Shown here piece after piece: positions 54,401-63,200 of a stretch of DNA of 64,000 nt (position 1 is the stretch's first letter; each line of letters opens with the position of its first letter). The notes under the pieces were generated by a model. It was given only the letters and a program-made list of their open reading frames with translations. It had not been told where the DNA came from and did no database searches. The translations under genes were made by a program, and so were the position numbers. Origin of the DNA: Arcanobacterium sp. (GTDB taxonomy: Bacteria > Actinomycetota > Actinomycetes > Actinomycetales > Actinomycetaceae). The DNA is taken from the NCBI GenBank assembly GCA_022778805.1, contig JALFSN010000008.1:1-64000 (forward strand), in the 5' to 3' direction.

Positions 54401-55726
54401 GCCATTAGCCGCTTCCGGCAGAGGCTTACCCTTATTGTCATAGCTGACCGTGTCACTATCGCTAAGCTGCGTACCAGAAGCACTGACCGCACTGAAATTG
54501 CTGGTTGTGGCCTGGAAAGAATAATTCGTGACGGTATTGCCCTTCCATAAAGAGCCAGAGTTTTGCCCAGTGGTGGGATCGGTATAGTTCATCTGGAAAG
54601 CAATAGCCCCATTAATGACAGGAGTAGCATCTTTCGCTTTCGTTACCCTACTTACGGTATAGCCCTTCACAAAACGATCACTAAGCGAATTATTAAAGTT
54701 AGTCACTTTCACGTGATAGCTACCGGCAGTAGCATTTTTTGTCACCGTGCAATCAAATTGCTCGTTTTGCTCCTGCTGCGCCGTGCGATCGTAGGTACGC
54801 GGAAAATTACCGTTAGCAGTACCGAGACCATTACGGAAAGTCAAGGCTCCACAGATTTTACCCGCGTTACCTTTCTGACCGAAAGCTGCATGAGCAGGGC
54901 CAGGCACTAAAGCCGTAACCGGCTGTCCTACCACCTTTGGATTATGATCAGCGGCACCTGATCCAGAATAAGTGAGCGCAATATCAAACTCTACTGGTTT
55001 TGTGTTATCTAGTGTTTCATTACCTTTAGGGATCCACACTATAAAAGGCACCAGTACCTCTAGTTGATCATTGGTATTAGCCACTTGCGTTCTGAAAACT
55101 TGATCCGGGAAGTTCGACTGTAAATCCACGCTGGTTGCCGCGGTAATAGTTTTCTTCTCTAGGGTGTATTCCCGATCCCCCAAGCTGACTTTTGGCGCAA
55201 TCTCGCTGCCACCAACGCCATCAGCCCGCAGCGGAACGCTCACCTTGCTGGCGCTACCTTCGGGGATCTCCCCCATATTACAAGTAAAAGTATGGGTATC
55301 ATCATTCCAAGCAGAGACGGGATCCACATCGTTGGTTTTACATTGGGCGGGAATAGAAGAAATACCCGCATTCTCAGCTTGCACAGTGAAAACTACCTTT
55401 TCACTGCCACTAGCCCCATCAGACTGATTGTTGTTGAACCAGACAGTCAGCGGAATGTCAGCCCCATTAACGACAGTCGGTTCAACCTTGGCCGACTTTA
55501 CCCAAGCAGTTTCCAACTCTTTAATATCTACTGCCTGATCGACTTCACTCGCTGCATCCGCTCCGTTCGCTGTGGTAGATGCGTTCGGGGAGGTCGATGC
55601 ATTCGGTGTGCTCGGCGAGGGAGCTTCGTCAGCCGGCGCAGCTAGCGCGCTAGTCGCAAAAGTGGGAAAAAATAAGCTCGCTGCCAATGTGAATGCCGCA
55701 ATTGGCTTCAACACCTTCATTGTCAT
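51425..55726 (-). CDS. giant LPXTG surface protein with DUF11 repeats
   Basis: 1433 residues from ATG 55726 (AAGGAG six bases upstream). It has a signal peptide (KPIAAFTLAASLFFPTFATS) and an acidic Ser/Asn linker. A long adhesin-like region of about 600 residues follows, then DUF11 domains. The last two (about residues 1000-1260) are near copies of each other (VTD-PGVG, SVKLSEPS-G-IS, DSKVWNVGTL-PGE). Next is a Pro/Gly/Glu repeat (PGEPTPG-DEPDK) and the sorting signal LPKTG, a hydrophobic helix and RVSRRENK. Wall-anchored adhesin or stalk. Sortase not in window. A G10 tract lies just upstream. Confidence 0.88.
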   Translation of the reverse strand: MTMKVLKPIAAFTLAASLFFPTFATSALAAPADEAPSPSTPNASTSPNASTTANGADAASEVDQAVDIKELETAWVKSAKVEPTVVNGADIPLTVWFNNNQSDGASGSEKVVFTVQAENAGISSIPAQCKTNDVDPVSAWNDDTHTFTCNMGEIPEGSASKVSVPLRADGVGGSEIAPKVSLGDREYTLEKKTITAATSVDLQSNFPDQVFRTQVANTNDQLEVLVPFIVWIPKGNETLDNTKPVEFDIALTYSGSGAADHNPKVVGQPVTALVPGPAHAAFGQKGNAGKICGALTFRNGLGTANGNFPRTYDRTAQQEQNEQFDCTVTKNATAGSYHVKVTNFNNSLSDRFVKGYTVSRVTKAKDATPVINGAIAFQMNYTDPTTGQNSGSLWKGNTVTNYSFQATTSNFSAVSASGTQLSDSDTVSYDNKGKPLPEAANGGAGSSYKNNSQVFALSPLGDFSAYYWSTTSEDFGVGGNNEWNAQGQQGVGKQVLFMTRAIKWAGLAEGSGPDTAGLCTLFDSSQTIDPAYYPRLNRYDRSYNGTEYPYEFLTLPAGANLDLSSAKCDNDLGTWTRYTSDELSALSSDELAQIRGVRLVWSKDNLLGAHLPDFAPSEVLQMQTVHYINAAGVDKQRIWASGQWMENGTWHTSASRQARQVTALSTIDPATTGVTAPQPFTHTTTCLDTMFVAPAAVTASKSAKNLDDDGSGTLNTGDTIEWTVTGTFNAAEGNSADKMTLTDVLPAGLKLVEGSYQGATYNEATRTLTWEVNKPTVPQGETKVSHTFTYRTVLATSATVRNTIKVKGTGDIFGPEGQFSTASSSASLAPVTAGSTYLEKEVAAKEYIPDGANSWKVKLNSYSAKQNVWDVIDILPFNGDRRGTKYHGTLTYSAVEDVPEGATVYYTTADPATLAGDPADKSNGAFGSVTDGTASWSTDFPADGSKLTGIRLIGKNLAAGSYVEFTVPFTAQGNQVGDKLDNIAYARGTDSKLKMIKSEDTVTVAEKSQLQVNKVLTTNAVKPGGKLDYTITAYNGGKEKATNVVVTDVPGVGIASDSVKLSEPSKGQISDTDSKVWNVGTLNPGETVTAKAVATVETTVAAGEEIINAVIIENPTHPRSDLEGFDPDNVTYIENTPRADDPNGVKHVTTDTDQADKAVIEVTPEDSRLQVNKEITNEPSSRGDTVTYTLTALNAGTDSAHKVVVTDIPGVGVAADSVKLSEPSQGAISEADSKVWNVGTLAPGEQVTTTVTAQVADDAPYGTALVNDVVITNPTHSRDGFDKDVPNTGDVTTDDDQFDRATFAIKEPVKPVQPDEPDKPGEPTPGTDEPDKPGEPTPGADEPVRPGGEEPPANPKPGLPDITTGGDQPSKTTSGTDESVRSNSKDSPADIKSLPKTGMTITKNLLVVLGLLITVGISAVRVSSLRVSRRENK

Positions 55727-55767
55727 TGGATCTCCTTGGCTCTGGCAGATACACGAAACCAAGAAAC

Positions 55768-55795
55768 ACTCTAGATCCTCGGGGGGGGGGAGCAA
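55768..55795 (-). promoter_or_regulatory. putative promoter with a poly-C spacer
   Basis: On the minus strand TTGCTC (55795-55790) and TAGAGT (55773-55768) are separated by 16 bases that are mostly the C10 tract. The ATG is about 42 bases further on. Both hexamers are only partial matches to consensus. Confidence 0.35.
55781..55790. repeat. G10 homopolymer tract
   Basis: Ten consecutive G residues on the plus strand (C10 in the direction of the surface gene), 55 bases before its start codon. Confidence 0.95.
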
Positions 55796-55958
55796 GCAAG
55801 CGTGGAGCCTGAGATCATCGCAACAGTTAAACGTTATAACTCACAAAATGCCTAATAGCACCCATTTTCATCTTGTCTATTAGGGAAAGACCCTACCCAC
55901 AGGGAAGGCCCGTATTCGCAGAGGAAGACAGAGTCCCCCAGAATGTAGCGAGAAAAAG

Positions 55959-55980
55959 ACAGAGCCCCGAAGGGCTCTGT
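55959..55980 (-). terminator. hairpin terminator after a tRNA-like relic
   Basis: On the minus strand ACAGAGCCC-TTCG-GGGCTCTGT is a 9-bp stem with a UUCG loop, followed by CTTTTT. Confidence 0.6.
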
Positions 55981-56043
55981 GGAGCATTCAGGGACTCAAA
56001 CACGGAGACCCCTTACTGGGAATCAGTTACGAGGCCACGCTAC
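55981..56043 (-). other. possible degenerate tRNA relic
   Basis: Ends in GAATGCTCC like a tRNA 3' end and begins GTAGCGT, which pairs with it in six of seven positions (one as G-U). The length is only 63 bases and the T and anticodon arms do not fold. It lies directly before the terminator. It may be a tRNA remnant at an old insertion point. Confidence 0.3.
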
Positions 56044-56200
56044 ATTTTTGACGTCTTTCTTGTCAATAGGACGAGCAGAGAGGACTAGCAGAAATTCTTG
56101 ACTTCCAACCCATCCGTGAGGTGTATTTCGGTGGTTGCACCCCCTTTGTAAGAGCGCCTCTCTAAACACGTCCCTTTGAGAGCTCAGCTCAAGAGTGCAA

Positions 56201-56254
56201 TTCAGAGGCGCTAACCTCAGTAGAATATTCAGGGGCGCTAACCTCAGCAGATAG
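56201..56254. repeat. 27-bp tandem repeat before pepP
   Basis: TTCAGAGGCGCTAACCTCAG... (56201-56227) and TTCAGGGGCGCTAACCTCAG... (56228-56254) differ at four or five positions. Each has the arms GAGG/CCTC or GGGG/CCTC around CGCTAA. Confidence 0.85.
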
Positions 56255-56257
56255 TGC

Positions 56258-56272
56258 GATAATCAAAGCATG
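56258..56272 (+). promoter_or_regulatory. leaderless -10 of pepP
   Basis: GATAAT at 56258-56263, six bases, then ATG 56270. No ribosome site. It follows the 27-bp repeat directly. Confidence 0.4.
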
Positions 56273-57964
56273 AACGAAAAAATTCACAACGATGCTTCTG
56301 CCCCCGCTTTCACTTCCACCTCCGCTCCCGATTCTGTCTCTGCCTCAATCCCTGCCAATGAGCCTCCACAGAGTCTGGCACAGCGCGGAAAAAATCGTAC
56401 ACGGCAGCCAAAAAACCAAGAATTTCGCGCCTTTATTGGCGAAGATTGGGGGCCTCGCCCAGACGGGCCGCAGCGTATGGAGGTAGCCGACTTCACTGCT
56501 GCACGCCGCAGGCGGTTAGGCGCACATTTTGTTGGGCAGCGCATCGTCATCCCAGCGGGTGATCTACAGGCGCGTTCAAATGACACGGATTATCGTTTCC
56601 GAGCGCATTCCGCTTTCTCATATTTCACTGGTCTTGGCACCGAGCATGAGCCAGGAGCAGTGCTCGTGCTACACCCTATCCGTGAAACAGCGAACGGCGC
56701 AGATGGCAGCGCCGCAGATACTGCCGCAACGCACACTGGTGCAGCATCTCCCACACATGAAGCAGTGCTTTATTTTCATCCTCGTGCTTCTCGCTCCAGC
56801 GAAGAGTTTTACGCCGACCCTCGGCATGGGGAATTCTGGGTGGGAGCTCGCCCGAGCGCCGCTGACATGGCCACCGCCACAGGAATTCAGGTAAAACACA
56901 TTGATTCGTTGCGCGACGATTTAGCAAAAGACCTCGGCTCCGGAGCTGAAGCCGTGCAACTGCGAGTGATGCCGCAGTCAGATGCTGCTACCGAAGCTCT
57001 GGTAGCACAGCTGCGCAGCCAGAATGGTTTAACTGCTACCCAAGAAGCTCAGTGTGAGCAGGCCGATGCAGAACTCGCCGAAGCTGCTTCAGAAATGCGG
57101 CTTATCAAAGACTCGTGGGAAATCAATCAGATGCGTCAAGCCGTAGCGGTGACGGCGGAGGGCTTTGAAGACATGATTCGCGCTTTTCCGCGTGCCCTCT
57201 CACACTGGCGGGGGGAGCGAGTGCTGGAAGGAGCATTTGGCGCCAAGGCTCGTGAAGAGGGCAACGGCTTGGGATATGAAACGATCGTAGCCAGTGGTAA
57301 CCATGCCAATACTCTGCATTGGACCGATAACGACGGCGACGTGCGTGACGGCGATTTGGTGCTGATTGACGCTGGCGCTGAACTCGATTCGCTGTACACC
57401 GCTGATATCACCCGCACACTTCCCGTCAGCGGACATTTTAGCGAGACACAGCGGCAGGTGTACCAAGCTGTACTTGACGCTTGCGAGGCGGCGCTAGCCA
57501 AGGCGAGTGAGCCTGGAGTCCGCTTCCGCGACGTCCATAATGCTGCCATGGACGTGATCGCACACCGTCTCGACGAGTGGGGAATACTGCCCGTGAGCGC
57601 TGAAGCTAGCTTGGATCCAAACGGCGGTCAGTACCATCGCCGGTGGATGCCCCACGGCACCTCTCATCACCTCGGCATTGACGTCCACGACTGCGCTCAA
57701 GCCAGAGAGGAACTCTATCAGGATGCCGTGCTGCAGCCAGGGATGGTCTTCACCATTGAGCCAGGTTTATATTTCCGTGCTGACGATATGAAAGTGCCCG
57801 AGCGCTTCCGCGGAATCGGAGTGCGCATCGAAGATGATATCGTCATCACCAATCATGGAGCTGAGCGCATCTCTGAGGCGATTCCCCGCACGGTGGAAGA
57901 CGTCGAAGCGTGGATAGCTCGGCTCCACAGCGAGAATGGAGCGGCGTCACACTCTGACGAGTGA
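56270..57964 (+). CDS. pepP: Xaa-Pro aminopeptidase
   Basis: 564 residues. Removes N-terminal residues before proline. It has a Ser/Ala/Pro-rich N-terminal 60 residues, an aminopeptidase-P N-terminal domain (about 70-250) and the pita-bread catalytic domain. Metal ligands are visible in VLIDAGAELDSLYTADITRT, HGTSHHLGIDVHD, FTIEPGLYF and RIEDDIVIT. A small acidic insert (about 25 residues near 130) is present. It is probably cytoplasmic. Confidence 0.92.
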   Translation: MNEKIHNDASAPAFTSTSAPDSVSASIPANEPPQSLAQRGKNRTRQPKNQEFRAFIGEDWGPRPDGPQRMEVADFTAARRRRLGAHFVGQRIVIPAGDLQARSNDTDYRFRAHSAFSYFTGLGTEHEPGAVLVLHPIRETANGADGSAADTAATHTGAASPTHEAVLYFHPRASRSSEEFYADPRHGEFWVGARPSAADMATATGIQVKHIDSLRDDLAKDLGSGAEAVQLRVMPQSDAATEALVAQLRSQNGLTATQEAQCEQADAELAEAASEMRLIKDSWEINQMRQAVAVTAEGFEDMIRAFPRALSHWRGERVLEGAFGAKAREEGNGLGYETIVASGNHANTLHWTDNDGDVRDGDLVLIDAGAELDSLYTADITRTLPVSGHFSETQRQVYQAVLDACEAALAKASEPGVRFRDVHNAAMDVIAHRLDEWGILPVSAEASLDPNGGQYHRRWMPHGTSHHLGIDVHDCAQAREELYQDAVLQPGMVFTIEPGLYFRADDMKVPERFRGIGVRIEDDIVITNHGAERISEAIPRTVEDVEAWIARLHSENGAASHSDE

Positions 57965-58169
57965 CGTGCACTCTGGCAGAGTCACGGCACAGACGATTGC
58001 AGGACGGACAATGACTCATCCGACAGCAAACCGATACTGTGACAAAGCACTGCGAAGCGCCACAGAGAGCCACAGCTAAGAAGGCCACAAACCCAAGCAG
58101 AGCACGGCCTCTGTGGCATAATAAAACGAATGCCTATAGGGCAGCTGAAACGTCGAAGGGAGGAGCCAC

Positions 58170-59708
58170 ATGCCTACCGCACGTAGAAGCTCTCAACCAT
58201 CACCGCATCAAGCGCATTCTGCTGCGCGGAGCACTGGCCCGCGGGGAGCCCGTGCGTTTGTCGGGCGCCTTGCCGGTGCCGACGTTTTCGATCCCATCGG
58301 GGATCGCATCGGACGTGTCAAAGATGTAGTCGTAGCATTCCAGCTCAAGGGCAATCCACTGGCCGTTGGCTTAGTGGTGGAAGTCGTGGGCAAAAGGCGA
58401 GTCTTTATGCCGCTCACCCGCGTGACGGCGATGGAGAGCGGGCAGGTCATCACCACAGGACTGATGAATATTCGCCGCTTTACCCAGCGCCCCGTGGAAA
58501 CGCTCGTCGTCGGTGAAATCCTCGATCGCGAAGTGACGCTGCGCGACGGTTCAGGCACGGCCATCGTCGAAGATGTGGCAATCGAACAAACTCGTTTGCG
58601 CGAGTGGCGTCTCACCGAGCTTTTCATACGCATGAAAAGAGGCTCGCAAGACGCCGGCAAAGCCATGATTGTGCCGGTGAGCGCCGTCAATGGCCTCAAT
58701 TCTAAAATGGCCAGCCAAGGAGCAGATGCCCTCGTGGCTCAGCTGGAAGATATGAAAGCTCCCGACGTAGCTGACGTCTTACGCGATCTCCCTCACGAAC
58801 GTCTCATCTCCGTGGCTCGGCACCTCGAAGATGATCGCTTAGCTGACGTCTTGGAAGAACTCGGTGACGATGAACGAGTGACAATCGTCTCTGGACTGAG
58901 CGTTGATCGCGCAGCCGACGTTTTGGAAGTGATGCAGCCAGACGATGCTGCCGACCTCGTAGCTGAGCTGCCAGGAGCACAGGCAGAAATCCTGCTCTCT
59001 CGCATGCTCCCCGACGAGGCAGCAGACGTGCGGCGATTGCTGAGCTACGGAGAACGCACTGCTGGCGGCTTGATGACGACGGAGCCCATTGTGCTCCCTC
59101 CAGACGCATCAGTAGCTATGGCGCTCGCCCATGCACAGCGTTCAGACATTCCTCCGGCGCTCGCCTCTATGGTGTTCGTCTGCCGCCCACCACTCGAAAC
59201 CCCCACCGGAAAATTCCTCGGAGTTGTGCATATTCAACGGCTGCTGCGAGAATCCCCCAGCTATATGATTGGCCGCATTCTCGATACCGACATTGAACCG
59301 CTGGCGCCGGAAGATGGCATTGGCCGCGTCACCCGTCTACTCGCCACATACAACCTCACATCTATCCCCGTAGTAGATGATGGGATGCTCCTCGGCGCCG
59401 TCTCCGTCGATGACGTGCTTGACCACTTGCTTCCTGAGCACTGGCGTGACGTGGATGAAACGCTGCTCGACGAAGCCGTTGATGCGCGCTATTCCGCAGA
59501 TTCAAAAGAAAATGACGCCGAAGACATGGTGGCTCACGCCCCCGAGGACGGCAGCGACCGCACTGACCGCGACACTTATGCCCAGCTATCTGATATCACT
59601 TCTGCCCAGCTGCCCGAACAGAACCTGCACAAGCAGCAAACAGACACAGAACCGCACGATGCTTCTTCCCATACCGCCACTCTCACGCAAGGAGGTGAGC
59701 ACGCATGA
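58170..59708 (+). CDS. PRC-barrel / MgtE_N / CBS protein without a transport domain
   Basis: 512 residues from ATG 58170 (GGGAGGAG upstream). A PRC-barrel-like region (ADVFDPIGDRIGRVKDVVV, about residues 35-150) comes first. An MgtE intracellular superhelix follows (VADVLRDLPHERL, then DRLADVLEELGDDER, VMQPDDAADLVAEL). A CBS pair ends it (MTTEPIVLPPDASVAMAL and LTSIPVVDDGMLLGAV). The membrane pore of MgtE is absent. The acidic tail is about 90 residues. It may sense magnesium for another channel; overlaps the DUF1003 gene by four bases. Confidence 0.85.
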   Translation: MPTARRSSQPSPHQAHSAARSTGPRGARAFVGRLAGADVFDPIGDRIGRVKDVVVAFQLKGNPLAVGLVVEVVGKRRVFMPLTRVTAMESGQVITTGLMNIRRFTQRPVETLVVGEILDREVTLRDGSGTAIVEDVAIEQTRLREWRLTELFIRMKRGSQDAGKAMIVPVSAVNGLNSKMASQGADALVAQLEDMKAPDVADVLRDLPHERLISVARHLEDDRLADVLEELGDDERVTIVSGLSVDRAADVLEVMQPDDAADLVAELPGAQAEILLSRMLPDEAADVRRLLSYGERTAGGLMTTEPIVLPPDASVAMALAHAQRSDIPPALASMVFVCRPPLETPTGKFLGVVHIQRLLRESPSYMIGRILDTDIEPLAPEDGIGRVTRLLATYNLTSIPVVDDGMLLGAVSVDDVLDHLLPEHWRDVDETLLDEAVDARYSADSKENDAEDMVAHAPEDGSDRTDRDTYAQLSDITSAQLPEQNLHKQQTDTEPHDASSHTATLTQGGEHA

Positions 59709-60298
59709 GCAACTCATTCGATCAGCCGCTTGATAAGCGCAGCCGCAAAATTGCACGGACGCACTGGGACTCCGAAGCCACTGGAGTCATTGCTGAACGA
59801 ATCGCCCGCTTCACCGGCACACCGAGATTTCTGATTTATCTGTCCATCTTCGTGGTGCTGTGGATTGGTTGGAACTCGCTCGCACCCGACAATCTGCGCT
59901 TTGACTCCTCAGAAATAGGCTTCACCGCCCTCACGCTGATGCTCTCCTTACAGGCATCGTACTCAGCTCCACTCATCTTGCTGGCTCAGAATCGACAAGA
60001 TGACCGCGATCGCGTGACAGCTCAAAATGACCGGCAAGTGGCACAGCGCAATCTCGCTGACACTGAATATATTACCCGCGAGATTGCCTCGCTGCGTCTG
60101 GCACTGGGAGAAGTTGCCACCCGCGATTTCGTGCGCTCTGAGCTGCGCGATCTCATTGAGGATCTCGCTCGTGGAGAAGACTCGAAAGCGCTGCATCTCG
60201 CTCTGGCTGAACGCGACAAAAAAATTGCTCACTTAGAGCAGCGCCTAGCAGAGCTTGATGAGCAACACGCTTCTCAAGGAGAGCCTCACCGCGCTTGA
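59705..60298 (+). CDS. DUF1003 membrane protein
   Basis: 197 residues. The DUF1003 core (a membrane helix with FLIYLSIFVVLWIGWN and a second helix EIGFTALTLMLSLQASYSAPLILLAQNRQ) is followed by a long coiled coil. The start overlaps the previous gene in ATGA. DUF1003 genes often follow MgtE/CBS proteins in Actinobacteria, so the pair may form one ion-related complex. Its end overlaps the convergent gene by 13 bases. Confidence 0.85.
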   Translation: MSNSFDQPLDKRSRKIARTHWDSEATGVIAERIARFTGTPRFLIYLSIFVVLWIGWNSLAPDNLRFDSSEIGFTALTLMLSLQASYSAPLILLAQNRQDDRDRVTAQNDRQVAQRNLADTEYITREIASLRLALGEVATRDFVRSELRDLIEDLARGEDSKALHLALAERDKKIAHLEQRLAELDEQHASQGEPHRA

Positions 60299-63200
60299 GC
60301 GTGCTCGCGAGCATGACTGGCGGGCACCTGGCTGGGACGCACCGTCGGTATCCCCAAGCTCACAGGTATGCGCTGACCAGCGAAATCATGTGCCTTACAT
60401 CCGCAAGCTGACTGCTCACATTTTTGCTCTGATTGGCTATGCCCTCGCTGCAAATACATACCAGCTGCATCACTCCCCCGCACGCCAGCTGCATCGCATA
60501 TACCGGCTACACTCCAGGTATCATCTGCACTGCCATCGACGTCGGTCTCCAGTCCAGCATGCGACGTGAGCGCAAGCCGTCCATCAGTGGCATTTTCTTC
60601 TCGATCCAGCTGCAGAAAGGCCGTAGAAATCATCAGCTTGATACGGTTGAGTTGATTGACTTCGGAAGCTCCTGGATCGTAGTCAATTCCCACGATATTC
60701 GCCTGCGGATACGCTGCTCGCAGGGCGTGAAACATCCCTTTGCCTACGACGTGATTGGGGAGGCAGGCAAAAGGCTGCGCACAGATGATATTGGGGCATC
60801 CTCGCTCGATCATGTCCATCATATCGGCGGTGAGATACCATCCTTCACCCGCCTGATTGCCAAGCCGCGCAATCTTTTGCACTTTGCGTGCCAGTTCTTG
60901 GATCGTAGCTCCCGCTTCAAAACGCCGGCTCGCCTGCAACGCTTTGCGCATCGGTTTTTCGTACTGCTGCAGTGCCCACAGTGCCAGCTTCGCTGTGCGC
61001 ACAGATTTCTTGCTGCCGTAGCCCAGCGTGCGCCACTTCCAGTCCGCCGTCACGAGACTCTGGTGGAAAAACTGCATGAGACTTGGCAGTTCCGCCTCAC
61101 ACCCCTCGCGCTCAATCGTCCCCACTGCGTCGTTATTGGCATCGGGATGGTATTGCACGAGAATTTCCCCGACCATCCCCACCCGTGGTTTACGCGGCAC
61201 ATCGAGTAGCGGAATTTCATCAAACTCTCGCACCATTTGTTTGATCAGGGCGTGGAAACCAATCGCGCGAGCCGTTCCGTCTACTCCATTGCTCGTGCCG
61301 TCTGCACGCGCACCAGAGCCAAGAGTCACGCTCCGACCTTGTCTACTCGCCGTAGACTGACTCACCTTATACGTAGGACACGCTGAGCCTGACATATCTG
61401 TCTCACCGACGGCACCAAACCACTCACGCACAATGCGATCCCAGCGTTCATACAGACGCTGCACATTGCCATCAATTTGATATGGACGGGTACGCAACAG
61501 CACACGCTGGAGCACATCACCAATCGTGATGGCCTGCAAACCGCGGTGAATCATTCCGAGAGAAAGCTGGAATCCTGGGTTTTCTTCAAGCCCCTGGGCG
61601 CTCACGGCAATCACTGGTACCTGCGGAAAACCGGCATCTTTCAGCGCCTTACGGAGCAGCCCTGCATAGTTTGTAGCTCTGCACATTCCACCCGTCTGGG
61701 TGATTCCCACAGCTGTGCGATTCGGATCTGCCTTGCCGGAGATAAATTGAGCCACCAACTGGCCGATCACCACAAGCGCTGGATAGCAGGCATCATTATT
61801 GACGTATTTCAGACCCACCTCAATATCATCTTTGCTCGCGTGCTCCAGCAGCCGCATATTGTATCCAGCTCGTTGGAAAATCGGTATTAGCAGGCGGAAG
61901 TGGATGGGTGCCATTTGCGGCACGAGAATCGTGTATCCATCTTCACGCATACGCCGAGTGAATGGTGTGCGCTGCAGACTGTGCCCAACATCTCCTAGAG
62001 AACCGGTGCTGTACTCTCCCAATTCGTGTGTACTGCGCTCATCTGCCGCCGATAGTGCACGCGCTGGCCCTACACTGGTGTCGATCTGCGCGCTGTGACG
62101 TGCAACAGCTTGTGCAGTCCGTTCTTGCACAGCCGCCGTGAGCGAGCGCAGTCGGATTTTAGCTGCCCCGAGATTACTCACCTCATCAATTTTCAAGCTG
62201 GTGTAGACATCTCCTCGCCCTTCGAGAATTTCTTGCACCTGATCCGCCGTAATCGCATCAAGACCGCAGCCAAAACTGATGAGCTGCACTAACGACAGTG
62301 CTGGATCGTCGCCAGTACTTGCCGCTGCCTCATACAGCCGCGAATGAAAAGCCCACTGATCTCGCACTCGCAAAGGCCGCTCCAGCCGCCCGAGGGTCAT
62401 AGCATCTTCAGTGAGCACTGCTGCCCCCAAGCCAATAATCGCTTCTGGAATGCCATGATTAATTTCCGGATCGAGATGGTACGGGCGGCCTGCGAGCACC
62501 ACTGCTCGAATTCCATGCTCACGTATGTACTCAAGTGCTTCGCGGCCTTTCTCCATCACATCTGCGTGATAAGCATCCCACTCCTCCCAGCCGAGCTGGC
62601 AGGCCGCGCGCGCCTCAGCGAGACTCACACCATCTTTTGCAAACACGTGAGCTAGCCGCTCCGGCAATTTCTCACGGTTGGCAAAACTCAAAAATGGCGC
62701 GATGAATTCTGCTTCACCTGCGATAATGCGCTCCATATTGTTGCGAATCACCTCGGGATAGGTGCCCACAATCGGGCAACTAAAAGTGTTGTCTTGCCCG
62801 TGAGCCGTCTCGGCGTTGTACGTGATGCACGGATAGAAAATCCGCTTCACTCCCTTATTCAGGAGAGCTTCTATATGCCCATGTACCAGTTTGGCCGGAT
62901 AGCACACATTCTCGCTAGGAATACTCTCCATTCCCTGTTCAAACAGCTCATGGTTGGAACGCCCTGAGAGTATTACTCGATATTTCAAAGCAGTGAGCAC
63001 CGTAAACCAGAATGGATAATCCTCATACATATTAAGTACCCGTGGAATCCCAATATCGCCACGAGTGGCCGCTTCTTCGGTGAGCCTCCGATAGCCAAAA
63101 ATACGCTTATATTTCCACTCAAACATGTTCGGTATGGGGGATTTTTTCGGTGAGCGCTCCAGCGATGGTCCTCGTTCACAACGGTTCCCCGAGACGTGCC

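Larger units (their letters stand above)
55727..56269. other. 543-bp gap between the surface protein and pepP
   Basis: Contains the promoter of the surface protein with a G10 tract, a minus-strand hairpin with T-run, a tRNA-like relic and a 27-bp tandem repeat. No protein gene. Confidence 0.7.
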
